From: an uncultured Elusimicrobium sp.
GTDB lineage: Bacteria; Elusimicrobiota; Elusimicrobia; Elusimicrobiales; Elusimicrobiaceae
NCBI GenBank assembly: GCA_902797165.1
Contig: CADBRU010000009.1
Span: forward strand, 62,001-126,000
Length of the DNA: 64,000 nt
Direction: 5' to 3'
Position 1 is the first letter of the stretch, and each line of letters starts with the position of its first letter. The position numbers were made by a program, and so were the translations under genes. Positions 53,316 to 61,169 of this stretch are shown here, piece by piece. The notes under the pieces were generated by a model that saw nothing but the letters and a program-made list of their open reading frames with translations, was not told where the DNA came from and ran no database searches.

Positions 53316-53618
53316 TGCTATTACAAACAAAAAACCTGCTTTTCAGCAGGTTTATATTTTTACCGGGGAAAGATATTTATTCCAGCAAGTATTTTTCAAA
53401 GGATTTTAAGAAGAAAAATTTACCGGGGAAGGGGGACTTCCCTGCGGTCAATTTCTTGACAGAAATTGCCTCCGGGCCGGCCCTCGCGGTTTTTGCCTTT
53501 CGCCATTACCGTGGCTCAAACAAAAACATTGCTCCGGGCTTCAAGTCCCTACGCACATAAAGCAGTTTATGTGCTTCCTGTAAAAACAAAAACCTGCTTT
53601 TTAGCAGGTTTATATTTT
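53316..53618. repeat. Structured, gene-free segment with duplicated tRNA-Leu 3' ends
   Basis: About 300 bases without a gene. A 42-base block (hairpin AACCTGCTTTT-AGCAGGTTT plus TATATTTTTACCGGGGAA) at 53329-53370 recurs at 53588-53628, where it forms the tRNA-Leu 3' end and terminator; a third 15-base piece (TTTACCGGGGAAGGG) is at about 53419. Between them are stem-loops GGGAAG/CTTCCC (53426-53442), CAATTTCT/AGAAATTG (53449-53468), GCACATAAA/TTTATGTGC (53553-53574), and a GGGCCGGCCC palindrome (53474-53483). The interior is GC-richer than its surroundings. It may be an integration scar or a small mobile or structured-RNA element. Confidence 0.65.
53585..53613 (-). terminator. Terminator after tRNA-Leu
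   Basis: AAACCTGCT/AGCAGGTTT stem with T run on the - strand, directly after the tRNA; a second copy of this hairpin is at 53329-53354 and probably ends the GT32 transcript. Confidence 0.8.
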
Positions 53619-53702
53619 TACCGGGGAAGGGACTTGAACCCTTAAGCCCGAATGGGCAATAGTTTTTGAGACTATCCTGTATACCAATTCCAGCACCCCG
53701 GC
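53619..53702 (-). tRNA. tRNA-Leu (CAA)
   Basis: 84 bases on the - strand: acceptor GCCGGGG/CCCCGGT (one G-T pair), long variable arm (TGCCCATTCGGGCTTA), anticodon loop CTCAAAA with anticodon CAA, T-loop TTCAAGT, discriminator A. CCA is not encoded. Its 3' end is partly duplicated upstream of it in the window. Confidence 0.95.
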
Positions 53703-53770
53703 ATGAAATCGTATATCTTATTATAGCATATTTCGTTTTTTCGTAACAATGTCGCGATAGGTAGATTATT

Positions 53771-53801
53771 AAAAAACCCCCGAAAGTTTTCGGGGGTTTT
53801 T
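53771..53801. terminator. Terminator after the PfkB kinase
   Basis: AAAAAACCCCCGAAA/TTTTCGGGGGTTTTT stem with flanking A and T tracts, 13 bases past the kinase stop. Confidence 0.93.
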
Positions 53802-53814
53802 GTGAAAAGACTGA

Positions 53815-54723
53815 TTAGAACCGTAGCATAGAGGTATAATTTTTTAGGCGCTTTTCCAGTTCACCTTTTTTAATACCCGCTAAGCGTTTGACGCTAAACG
53901 ATTCAATGGTAAAAGACGCCATTACATTACCAATCATCATGGCGCGTTTAATGGCAAGTAAGGTATCCCATTTGCTTAAACTGGCTAGATATCCCGTGGC
54001 GCTGCCGCCGAAGGTATCTCCGGCACCGGTGGTATCATGCACTCCTTCCAGCACATACGGGGGGAATTGCACAATGCCCAGTTTGCTTACCAGCATAGAG
54101 CCATTGGGCCCCAGTTTGATAATGACGTGTTTAGCGCCGAGTTTCAAAATCTTTTTTCCGGCTCGGATCAGATTATATTCTCCGGTCAGTTGGCGGGCTT
54201 CTCCTTCATTTAAGAAGAATAAATCTGTTTTCTTAAGTACTTTGAGCAGCGCGGCTTTTTTGGAACTGATCCAATAGTTCATGGTGTCGCAAGCCACAAG
54301 GGTCGGTTTTTTGATTTGTTTTAGGACGGATAATTGTAACTCCGGGTCAATGTTGGCCAAGAAAACCGCTTTGGCTTCTTTTTGTTTGGCACTTAAAACC
54401 GGGTTAAAATCTTGGAACACATTTAAGTCGGTAAATTTGGTGATGGCATTTTTTAAATCTTTGTCATAACTGCCGCCCCAATGAAAGGTTTTGCCTTCCT
54501 TTACCTCAAGTCCGGCGGTGTCTATTTTGCATTTCTTAAACGGAGCGCGGTCTTTTGCGGTAAAGTCCGTTCCCACTACGGCCACAATGGCGGGTTTGGC
54601 AAAATAACTGGCTGCTATGGAAGAATAACTGGCCGCCCCGCCTAACACGCGGTCTGCATGGCCGTATTCGTTTTCTATGGTGTCAAAAGCAACCGAACCG
54701 ACGACAAGTAGATTTTTTTTCAT
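53815..54723 (-). CDS. PfkB-family carbohydrate or nucleoside kinase
   Basis: A 302-residue ribokinase-fold kinase. The N-terminal VLGGAASYSSIAASYF matches the GG substrate motif, and DTTGAGDTFGGSATGYL holds the catalytic Asp and anion hole. It lacks features that would single out fructokinase, adenosine kinase or ribokinase. It lies three bases after the PpiD-like gene; the two plus bactofilin, M23 and amidase form a - strand series. Confidence 0.88.
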   Translation of the reverse strand: MKKNLLVVGSVAFDTIENEYGHADRVLGGAASYSSIAASYFAKPAIVAVVGTDFTAKDRAPFKKCKIDTAGLEVKEGKTFHWGGSYDKDLKNAITKFTDLNVFQDFNPVLSAKQKEAKAVFLANIDPELQLSVLKQIKKPTLVACDTMNYWISSKKAALLKVLKKTDLFFLNEGEARQLTGEYNLIRAGKKILKLGAKHVIIKLGPNGSMLVSKLGIVQFPPYVLEGVHDTTGAGDTFGGSATGYLASLSKWDTLLAIKRAMMIGNVMASFTIESFSVKRLAGIKKGELEKRLKNYTSMLRF

Positions 54724-54726
54724 GAA

Positions 54727-55416
54727 TTAAGCCTGATCTTTTAAGAAAGTTCTAATCTCAATGCGATTATTGAAATCATCCAAGAAAGCGCGTTGAGCGG
54801 TTTCCATTTTGGTTTCGAATAATTGTTTTTCAAAATCGTTTTTATTCTTTTCAAAATCTTTCATATTTCCGTTTTGCGTTTGATAGGCTACGCGCACTTC
54901 TTCCGGAGTTAATTTGTAGATAGAATAAAGGGCCAAACGGAAACGATCCGCCATTTTGGTTTTGCGCAGTTGCTCTTCAAATTGATACGGAGAAACTCCC
55001 AGTTGATGGCGGACAACTTGTTCATAGACTGTTTTGTTAAATTGTCCGTTTTGGTTAAAAGCGGGAGCGCTTTGTATTTCGGAGGCAATTTCATAATCGG
55101 CCACGGCCATGCCCATTTCTTGGGCGGCTTGATTTAATACTTCTTCGCTGATTAATGCATTTAAGGCCTGTTGTTTTAAATATTGGGTCATTTGTTCATC
55201 AACGTCAATGCCGTTATTACGCAGCATGCGGGCTTGCGCTTCGGTGGCGCGGTTTAATTCGTGATAGGTAATTACGGTAGAACCTACGGAGGCCGCTTGG
55301 TCGGTTGCGGTGGTAATGTTAAACGAGTTTAACCCCAAATAACCGATACTGGCAATGAAAAAAGCCAATGTAATAATCAGAATAGATTTTTTGTGTTTGA
55401 TTAAAAACGAAATCAT
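54727..55416 (-). CDS. PpiD/SurA-N-like membrane-anchored chaperone without PPIase domain
   Basis: A 229-residue protein with a basic start and one membrane helix (about 12-31), then a SurA/PpiD N-terminal chaperone-like helical region (GSTVITYHELNRATEAQARML…LKQQALNALISEEVLNQAAQEMG). It ends before any parvulin domain would begin. The periplasmic part may hold envelope proteins. It lies three bases after bactofilin. Confidence 0.82.
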   Translation of the reverse strand: MISFLIKHKKSILIITLAFFIASIGYLGLNSFNITTATDQAASVGSTVITYHELNRATEAQARMLRNNGIDVDEQMTQYLKQQALNALISEEVLNQAAQEMGMAVADYEIASEIQSAPAFNQNGQFNKTVYEQVVRHQLGVSPYQFEEQLRKTKMADRFRLALYSIYKLTPEEVRVAYQTQNGNMKDFEKNKNDFEKQLFETKMETAQRAFLDDFNNRIEIRTFLKDQA

Positions 55417-55419
55417 TTT

Positions 55420-55803
55420 TTACTCCTTATCTTCGGTGTTATCTACGGCTTGTATAGAGCCGATTTTGCATAAACCTTCAATGCGGCCGCCTTCTTCCAC
55501 AATCATTTTTTGGGCGCGAATGTCACCCTTTATGGAGGCCTTGGCTAATACTTCCAGCATATCGGCGCATACATTGCCCACGATATCTCCGCCGCAAACA
55601 ACGGTGCTGCCGGTTACGTCTCCGGTAATTTTGCCGCCTTCTCCTACGATAATTTGGCGGGCATTATCTACCGACCCTTCCAAGTGTCCGTCCACGCGCA
55701 AAGAACCTTGTACGCTCAGCGTCCCTTGGAAATAACATTCTGCACTGACGATAGAAAAATGTTCGCCGGATGCAAAATCAGAATCTTTTTTTAAGAAACC
55801 CAT
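55420..55803 (-). CDS. Bactofilin
   Basis: Cytoskeletal beta-helix protein that places cell-wall enzymes. I start at MGFLKKDSDF, with AAGGAG upstream, giving 127 residues. The body is a run of short repeats rich in Gly-Val (e.g. GSLRVDGHLEGSVD, GGKITGDVTGSTVVCGGDIVGNV). It follows the M23 peptidase gene by 17 bases; this bactofilin plus M23 pairing is known to shape cells, for example CcmA with Csd1 in Helicobacter. Confidence 0.92.
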   Translation of the reverse strand: MGFLKKDSDFASGEHFSIVSAECYFQGTLSVQGSLRVDGHLEGSVDNARQIIVGEGGKITGDVTGSTVVCGGDIVGNVCADMLEVLAKASIKGDIRAQKMIVEEGGRIEGLCKIGSIQAVDNTEDKE

Positions 55804-55820
55804 GTTTTGACTCCTTGTAT

Positions 55821-56735
55821 TTATTTGAAATAATGCCTCGGATTGACGGGTTGGCCGTCTTTCCATACTTCATAATGTAAATGGGTACCGGTGCTGCGTC
55901 CGGTCGTTCCCATAAAAGCAATTTGTTGACCGCGCTTGACAGCGTCTCCGGCTTTTACTTTAATGCCGGTAGTATGCGCATACAGCGTGGAATAACCAAG
56001 CCCATGATCAATGAGCACCGCCTGTCCGTATCCGTTTACCCAACCTGTATGTCGTACTACACCGTCGGCAGTGGCCACAATCGGACTGTCGGGATCACTG
56101 ACAAAATCTAACCCTTTGTGCATGCGTCCGGTCGGTCTGCCGAACGGATCATGCCGGTAACCAAACCCCGAACTGATGCGTCCTGCGGAAGGGCGGATGG
56201 AGGGCGTTGAATGACTGTCTTCCACGCGGTTAGCATAATACCAAGCCACCTCTTGGAAAGAAGCCAAACGCTCTTGTGCCATCTCCTGCATATTGTCAAT
56301 GTACTGCTCAAATTCTTCTGTGTCCAATTCGGTCAAATCGGTATTAAACAATGCTTTGGCGCGTTCGTCTGCGCGGCGGTTTTTCTCTTGCAATTCTTCG
56401 GGCAAATTAATAAATTTGCCGCCGGGCATGCCTAACATTTGCCGCATTTGTTCATCGGTATTTTGGGTTAGTTTGAGATAATTGCGTCCGCGTTCCAGTT
56501 CGTCGGCAATCAGTTGCATTTTCATGCGCATTAGGCTATTGTCTGCCTTGATGACCTGATAATCGTACATGCGGCTCCATATCAGCAAAGCCCCTAACGT
56601 AAGTACCAACCATAAACCGATAATTACCACCAACGTCAGCCCCGTGAATTTAAACTTGCGCGAAGCGCCCGCGCGCGGCATTAAAATAATGTCCACCCGG
56701 TCACTTAAAAAACGGGACAAAGCATTTTTGGCCAT
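55821..56735 (-). CDS. M23 (LytM-type) peptidoglycan endopeptidase, membrane anchored
   Basis: A 304-residue protein with a membrane helix (about 30-52), a coiled-coil region and a C-terminal M23 domain. The zinc site is formed by HKGLDFVSD (His, Asp) and THLHYEVW (HxH), with conserved HTGWVNGYGQAVLIDHG. All metal ligands are present, so it is probably active. It cuts peptide cross-bridges and sits next to bactofilin. Confidence 0.93.
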   Translation of the reverse strand: MAKNALSRFLSDRVDIILMPRAGASRKFKFTGLTLVVIIGLWLVLTLGALLIWSRMYDYQVIKADNSLMRMKMQLIADELERGRNYLKLTQNTDEQMRQMLGMPGGKFINLPEELQEKNRRADERAKALFNTDLTELDTEEFEQYIDNMQEMAQERLASFQEVAWYYANRVEDSHSTPSIRPSAGRISSGFGYRHDPFGRPTGRMHKGLDFVSDPDSPIVATADGVVRHTGWVNGYGQAVLIDHGLGYSTLYAHTTGIKVKAGDAVKRGQQIAFMGTTGRSTGTHLHYEVWKDGQPVNPRHYFK

Positions 56736-56826
56736 ATACTGTTATTTTACCATATAAATACGTATTGTTTGGAAGTGGCACGGAAAAAACTTAAAAAGAC
56801 TTGATAAACGTAGTTTTTTACCCAAT
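56736..56826. other. Spacer holding an orphan copy of a pilin promoter sequence
   Basis: Positions 56793-56818 match the 46534-46560 pilin promoter segment at 25 of 27 columns (one substitution, one gap). TTGATA is present, but the expected -10 is poor (AATCTA) and no gene follows on the + strand. It reads into the amidase gene in antisense. Confidence 0.6.
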
Positions 56827-58674
56827 CTATTTCTTCGTTTGTTCTTCGGTGGGATACATTTGTTGGTAAAAATCTAAAATGCCTTCGTAAACAGTCTGCG
56901 CGAAGAGTTCCCGCCCTTTGGGACTCATGACCATTTCTTCCTGCTCGGGCAAAATCATATATGCATTTTCAATTAAAATACTGGGCATATCGGGAATGCG
57001 CGGGATAAATAAAATATCATTGGCGACTAGTCCGCTATCGGGCAGTTGTATATTTTTGTTAAACGCGCGGTGCACCGCTTCACCTAACTTAAAACTGTGC
57101 GGATACATATAATACACCGAATACCCAAGTGGTTTAGCAAACGGGTCGGCTGTATCGGGCAGTGCATTATGATGCAAACTGATAAATACATGCGCTTGCT
57201 CCTTCAAGGCTTTTTCGTACCTATCCGGCAAAGACATGTGGTTATCCCCTTCGCGGGTCATAATAACCGTAGCACCGGCGGCTTCTAATTTGGGTTTAAT
57301 TACTTCGGCCAAAGCCAAATTGGCTTCATATTCCAAAAATCCCGACGGACTTACCAATCCGTCATAAGGCGGTTTGCGTTTGGGGCTATGTCCGGCATCA
57401 AGTAAAATGCGCGCGCCCAAAAGCGGTTTTTTGGCGGTGGGGGACAAAGCCGGTTTGTGATTTAAAGAAAGTACAAACGTATTTTCTTCGTATCGGTACG
57501 AATGTCCCCAAAGCATTTGTTCGGGTTTGAAAAGGATGGTAAATTTAATCACACCGTCTTTAGGATCTTCCCATTGGATGTGGTCTAAAAGCGGGCTCGT
57601 GGCATCAAAATCAAAATTTTCCTCAAAGTTTTCCGTGTAGTAAAAAACAACTTCAATGCGGTCCGAAAATTCGTGAATCAAAACCGGTACTTGTTTGCTT
57701 GCATTCCATTGAATAAGGGTTTTATCCGATTCGGACACGGTACGCAGATCTTCTATGTGATTAGGTTTATAAGAAGATTCCGAAATAAAATCTATTTTAT
57801 TTGCTTCCAGCCATGCGTTCTGCCCATTGCCTAAATTCAAACGGTATAAACCGTTATCCCGCCCGTCAATCAGAGCCTCTCCGTAGGCACGGTAATACGG
57901 ATACAAACTACCTTGGTGTACAGGTTGCGAGCGTAATTTCACACCGGGGTCGTTAATGCGAATAGGTTGCAACGGTTTTTTAGGGTCTAAAATTTTGATG
58001 CGCTGTTTCGCGGTGGCTTTTGTTTTACTATGCGTTTTGGGATCGTTTAACTGATAAGTTACTTTTACGGAACGCGGCTCTGCATTAGTAGGTATCTGAT
58101 AAAAGGCTTGGTAAAACCCGGGAGTAGAGGCACTTTCTTTTAACGCAATTTGCTTGGCAAGTCCGTTCAAAGAAGCGGTCACTTTTGCCTCGGGGGTTCC
58201 GCTAGCGGAAAGGGTAATGGTTTCTCCGGGCAGCACCCAAAGCGGTTTTCTGGGGTAAAGGCGCGGCTCGTCCAAACGGGCTTTTTTGGTAAAGTTTTTT
58301 AACGCAATACCGGGCACCGTTACATGGCGTACGGCTTGATAAGTTTGGTCTTGGCTGGTGGCGGTTAATATAATGTCAAAGGTCCCCTGCTCCACAGGTA
58401 TGGTGGCTATAAAACCGCCGTTTGTATGCACGGGGACTTCTTGACCGTTGATTTCTAACTTGGGTTCAGGCAAGTGAATATTTCCGAATAAATAAATTTT
58501 TTGCGCACCGTAAGGCAGCGTCATTTTTTCTGTGGGATATTGTACGGTAATAGGTGCAGACCAGTCTTTCTCCGACGAAGTAGCCGGCAAAAACGGCGCC
58601 ACCGGCAAAGCCTGTTCAGCCCAAACGGAGCATCCTATTAAAAGAAAAAATATCGAGAAAAGTATTTTTTTCAT
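56827..58674 (-). CDS. N-acetylmuramoyl-L-alanine amidase (Ami_3) with large N-terminal region
   Basis: A 615-residue exported enzyme that splits septal or lateral peptidoglycan. The signal peptide ends near VWA|E. About 380 residues of beta-rich sequence come first, including an SH3-like stretch near 250-300. The amidase domain starts at LLGARILLDAGHSPKRK and has EYEANLAL, SLHHNA and ILIENAYM, giving the zinc His-Glu-His set and catalytic Glu. Its start codon is only 25 bases from that of nif3 on the other strand, so their promoters must lie inside each other's coding sequence. Confidence 0.92.
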   Translation of the reverse strand: MKKILFSIFFLLIGCSVWAEQALPVAPFLPATSSEKDWSAPITVQYPTEKMTLPYGAQKIYLFGNIHLPEPKLEINGQEVPVHTNGGFIATIPVEQGTFDIILTATSQDQTYQAVRHVTVPGIALKNFTKKARLDEPRLYPRKPLWVLPGETITLSASGTPEAKVTASLNGLAKQIALKESASTPGFYQAFYQIPTNAEPRSVKVTYQLNDPKTHSKTKATAKQRIKILDPKKPLQPIRINDPGVKLRSQPVHQGSLYPYYRAYGEALIDGRDNGLYRLNLGNGQNAWLEANKIDFISESSYKPNHIEDLRTVSESDKTLIQWNASKQVPVLIHEFSDRIEVVFYYTENFEENFDFDATSPLLDHIQWEDPKDGVIKFTILFKPEQMLWGHSYRYEENTFVLSLNHKPALSPTAKKPLLGARILLDAGHSPKRKPPYDGLVSPSGFLEYEANLALAEVIKPKLEAAGATVIMTREGDNHMSLPDRYEKALKEQAHVFISLHHNALPDTADPFAKPLGYSVYYMYPHSFKLGEAVHRAFNKNIQLPDSGLVANDILFIPRIPDMPSILIENAYMILPEQEEMVMSPKGRELFAQTVYEGILDFYQQMYPTEEQTKK

Positions 58675-58699
58675 ACTCTAAAAATGATAACATAATTTT

Positions 58700-59401
58700 A
58701 TGGTAGTACGCGAGGATGTCGTTAAATTTTTAAATGAATATCTGTTAATAAACAGTATAGAAGACAGTAGCCTAAACGGTTTGCAAGTGGAAGGCCGCAG
58801 CCGCGTGCGTAAAATTGTATTTGGTGTATCGGCCAGTATGGAACTTTTCAAAAGGGCCAAAGCCGCCGGAGCCGATATGATTGTAGTGCATCACGGACTT
58901 TTGTGGGGCAAGGAGCAAGCCTTGACGGGACTGTTCGGCCGCCGCGTCAAATTTCTGCTGGAAAATGAAATTAGTTTACTGGGTTATCATTTGCCGTTAG
59001 ACAAACACCCGGTTGTAGGTCATAATGCGCTACTGCTCAAAAGCATTTGCGCGCAGAATTTAAAACCGTTTTCTATGTATCACGGGCAACATATCGGCTT
59101 TTGGGGAGAAATTGCCCCAATAGGTCTAAAAGCACTGGCGCAGAAATTAGCCAAAGTGTGCAATACTAAACCCACTATTTTACCGTTTGGTCCGCAAAAA
59201 ATCCGCACTGTCGGGATCGTGAGCGGCGGCGGTTGGAGCATGATTACCGACGGGATCGATTTGGGGCTTGATTTATATGTAACCGGATCTTTAGACGAGC
59301 CGGTACAGGAACTTTGCCGGGAAGGAAAAATAAATTGTATCGCGTTAGGCCATTACAATTCCGAAAAAATCGGCGTGCGCGCTTTGATGAATCTGGTGTA
59401 A
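58700..59401 (+). CDS. Nif3/DUF34 family metal-binding protein
   Basis: A 233-residue protein with the Nif3 metal site: VVHHGLLWG near 58-66, and GHYNSEKIGVRAL near the C-terminus. NGLQVEG near the start is also typical. Family members have been proposed to act as metal chaperones or GTP cyclohydrolase I type 2; function is not settled. No Shine-Dalgarno is evident, and the gene diverges from the amidase with a 25-base gap. Confidence 0.92.
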   Translation: MVVREDVVKFLNEYLLINSIEDSSLNGLQVEGRSRVRKIVFGVSASMELFKRAKAAGADMIVVHHGLLWGKEQALTGLFGRRVKFLLENEISLLGYHLPLDKHPVVGHNALLLKSICAQNLKPFSMYHGQHIGFWGEIAPIGLKALAQKLAKVCNTKPTILPFGPQKIRTVGIVSGGGWSMITDGIDLGLDLYVTGSLDEPVQELCREGKINCIALGHYNSEKIGVRALMNLV

Positions 59402-59461
59402 AAACAATTTGATGTAAAAACCGAATTTATAGAGATTAAAAATAATATTTGAGAGGAAGAA

Positions 59462-60691
59462 ATGACAAAAGAATTATTCAAAAAAATTGACGGATATCGT
59501 GATTTTATTATTGATATTCAAACCAAAATGACGGCTTGTCCGGCAATTTCTCCGCATGAAGGGGGGTTGGGTGAATCTGCCAAAGCGGAAGTGTTGTTAA
59601 AAGTTTTAAAAAGCATGAAATTTGACGAAATTAAAGTTTTAAATGTAAAAGATAAAAAATCTCCGACGGGAGTGCGGCCCAATATCGTAGCCAAATACTA
59701 CGGAAAAAACCGCCAAAAAACATTGTGGGTCATGGCGCATATGGACGTAGTACCGCCGGGTGATTTAAGTTTGTGGAAAACAGATCCCTATAAAGTGGTA
59801 GTAAAAGGGGATAAAATTTACGGACGCGGGGTAGAAGATAATCAACAAGGTTTGGTGTCTGGATTACTGGCCGTAAAAGCCATGATGGAACTGGGCATTC
59901 GTCCGCCTGTTAATTATGCGCTATTGTTAAACGCAGATGAAGAAGTCGGCAGTGATTTTGGTATTATTGCCGTCTTGAAGCAATACGGAAATATCTTTGG
60001 TAAAAACGATAGTTTCTTTGTGCCGGACGGAGGCAATTCAGACGGGACTATGATTGAAATTGCCGAGAAAAATCTTTTGTGGATGAAATTTACGGTAAAA
60101 GGTAAACAAACCCATGCTTCTATGCCCAACACTGGCGTCAATGCTTTTGTGGCGGGAAGCGCTTTGGTAATAGCATTGCGTGATTTATATAAAAAGTTCA
60201 ATAAAAAAGACAAATTATTTGGAGATGTCAGTTATAGCACTTTCGAAGCAACCAAAGCAGAAGCAAATGTGCCGAACGTGAACACTATTCCGGGCCAGCA
60301 CATCTTTTATTTGGATTGCCGCGTTTTGCCTTCTTATGATAATGATAAAGTAATCGCGGAAATTAAACGCATTGCTAAGACGATTGAGAAAAAGTATAAA
60401 GTCACCGTAAAAGCGGAAGCACTTATTTCCGAAAAGTCTCTGCCCACTAATAAAAATGCGGAAATTGTGAAACTGACCGAACAGGCAGTTAAAGCCGTTT
60501 ATCACAATAAACCGGTTGTACAAGGTATCGGCGGCGGTACGGTGTCGGCCTATTTACGTAATGCGGGTTTCCCGGCGGTGGTATTTTCTAAATTGGATGA
60601 TACCATGCACCAACCCAATGAAAATTCCAGTATTAAAAATACCATGGGTGATGCCAAAGTATTTGTGCATGTGGCCATGAATTTTAAATAA
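59462..60691 (+). CDS. M20-family metallopeptidase (ArgE/DapE/dipeptidase type)
   Basis: A 409-residue cytoplasmic aminoacylase/peptidase. The first metal motif is MAHMDVVPPGDLSLW, followed by GRGVEDNQQGLV, the catalytic NADEEVGSDFG and VPDGGNSDG. A lid domain lies at about 195-310. It could be DapE, a dipeptidase or an acyl-amino-acid deacylase; the sequence does not decide. GAGAGGAAG precedes the ATG. Confidence 0.9.
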   Translation: MTKELFKKIDGYRDFIIDIQTKMTACPAISPHEGGLGESAKAEVLLKVLKSMKFDEIKVLNVKDKKSPTGVRPNIVAKYYGKNRQKTLWVMAHMDVVPPGDLSLWKTDPYKVVVKGDKIYGRGVEDNQQGLVSGLLAVKAMMELGIRPPVNYALLLNADEEVGSDFGIIAVLKQYGNIFGKNDSFFVPDGGNSDGTMIEIAEKNLLWMKFTVKGKQTHASMPNTGVNAFVAGSALVIALRDLYKKFNKKDKLFGDVSYSTFEATKAEANVPNVNTIPGQHIFYLDCRVLPSYDNDKVIAEIKRIAKTIEKKYKVTVKAEALISEKSLPTNKNAEIVKLTEQAVKAVYHNKPVVQGIGGGTVSAYLRNAGFPAVVFSKLDDTMHQPNENSSIKNTMGDAKVFVHVAMNFK

Positions 60692-60700
60692 AGGAGTGTT

Positions 60701-61117
60701 ATGAAAAAAACTTTTTCAGCCGTTGAAGTAGTCGTTGCCAGTTTAGTATTTATTGTGCTTTTGGGGCTTACCATACCCAAATTTACGGCGCTTATTCACA
60801 AAGCGCACGAAGGCAGTACTAAACATAATTTGGTGCGTTTGCGCACCGCCATTGCCGCTTATTACGGAGAGCATCAAGGCGTATATCCGACGGATGATTT
60901 ATCCAGTTTGATGCCTGCCTATATTGAAGCGATTCCGCAAGCGCAAGTGCCGGGGTTTGCCCCGTCTTCACATGTCTCGGCGGGTAATTACGAACAGGCT
61001 ATGACCGGAGAAGGTGGTTGGGCATATATAAATGATCCGGAAGATCCGCGTTTTGGAGACGTGTTTGTCAATACGCAAAAAGAAGACAGTTACGGCAAAG
61101 CGTGGAACACACATTAA
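60701..61117 (+). CDS. Divergent pseudopilin-like protein
   Basis: A 138-residue protein with a pilin-like helix, but the processing site is K-T|FSAVEVVV: Phe1 and Glu5 are present, and Thr replaces the Gly or Ala at -1. The body resembles GspG/PulG-type pseudopilins (LVRLRTAIAAYYGEHQGVYPTD; GGWAYIND). It lies nine bases after the M20 gene and 52 bases before the prepilin peptidase. Either this peptidase tolerates Thr at -1 or the protein stays anchored. Confidence 0.8.
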   Translation: MKKTFSAVEVVVASLVFIVLLGLTIPKFTALIHKAHEGSTKHNLVRLRTAIAAYYGEHQGVYPTDDLSSLMPAYIEAIPQAQVPGFAPSSHVSAGNYEQAMTGEGGWAYINDPEDPRFGDVFVNTQKEDSYGKAWNTH

Positions 61118-61121
61118 TTTT

Positions 61122-61150
61122 ATTTTCCCGCCTGTTTAACGGCGGGAAAT
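61122..61150 (+). terminator. Stem-loop between pseudopilin and prepilin peptidase
   Basis: TTTTCCCGCC/GGCGGGAAAT stem without a long T run; probably partial termination or an RNA-processing hairpin. Confidence 0.55.
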
Positions 61151-61169
61151 TTATGTACGAGGAGTAAAA

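Noticed and set aside
53291-53560. Open frame of 89 codons on the + strand over the structured spacer
   Set aside because: It overlaps the GT32 end, has no ribosome site and codes through hairpins and tRNA-end repeats; base content is not coding-like.
53530-53560. Second tRNA suggested by GGGCTTCAAGTCCC
   Set aside because: It resembles a T-arm, but the stem has a C-C mismatch and no acceptor, D or anticodon arm can be drawn around it.
53329-53628. CRISPR-like direct repeats
   Set aside because: Only two full copies with 217 bases between; the repeat is the tRNA 3' end plus terminator. No cas gene is present.
56793-56829. Functional + strand promoter antisense to the amidase gene
   Set aside because: The -35 copy is good but the -10 at the right distance (AATCTA) is poor; kept only as an orphan sequence match.
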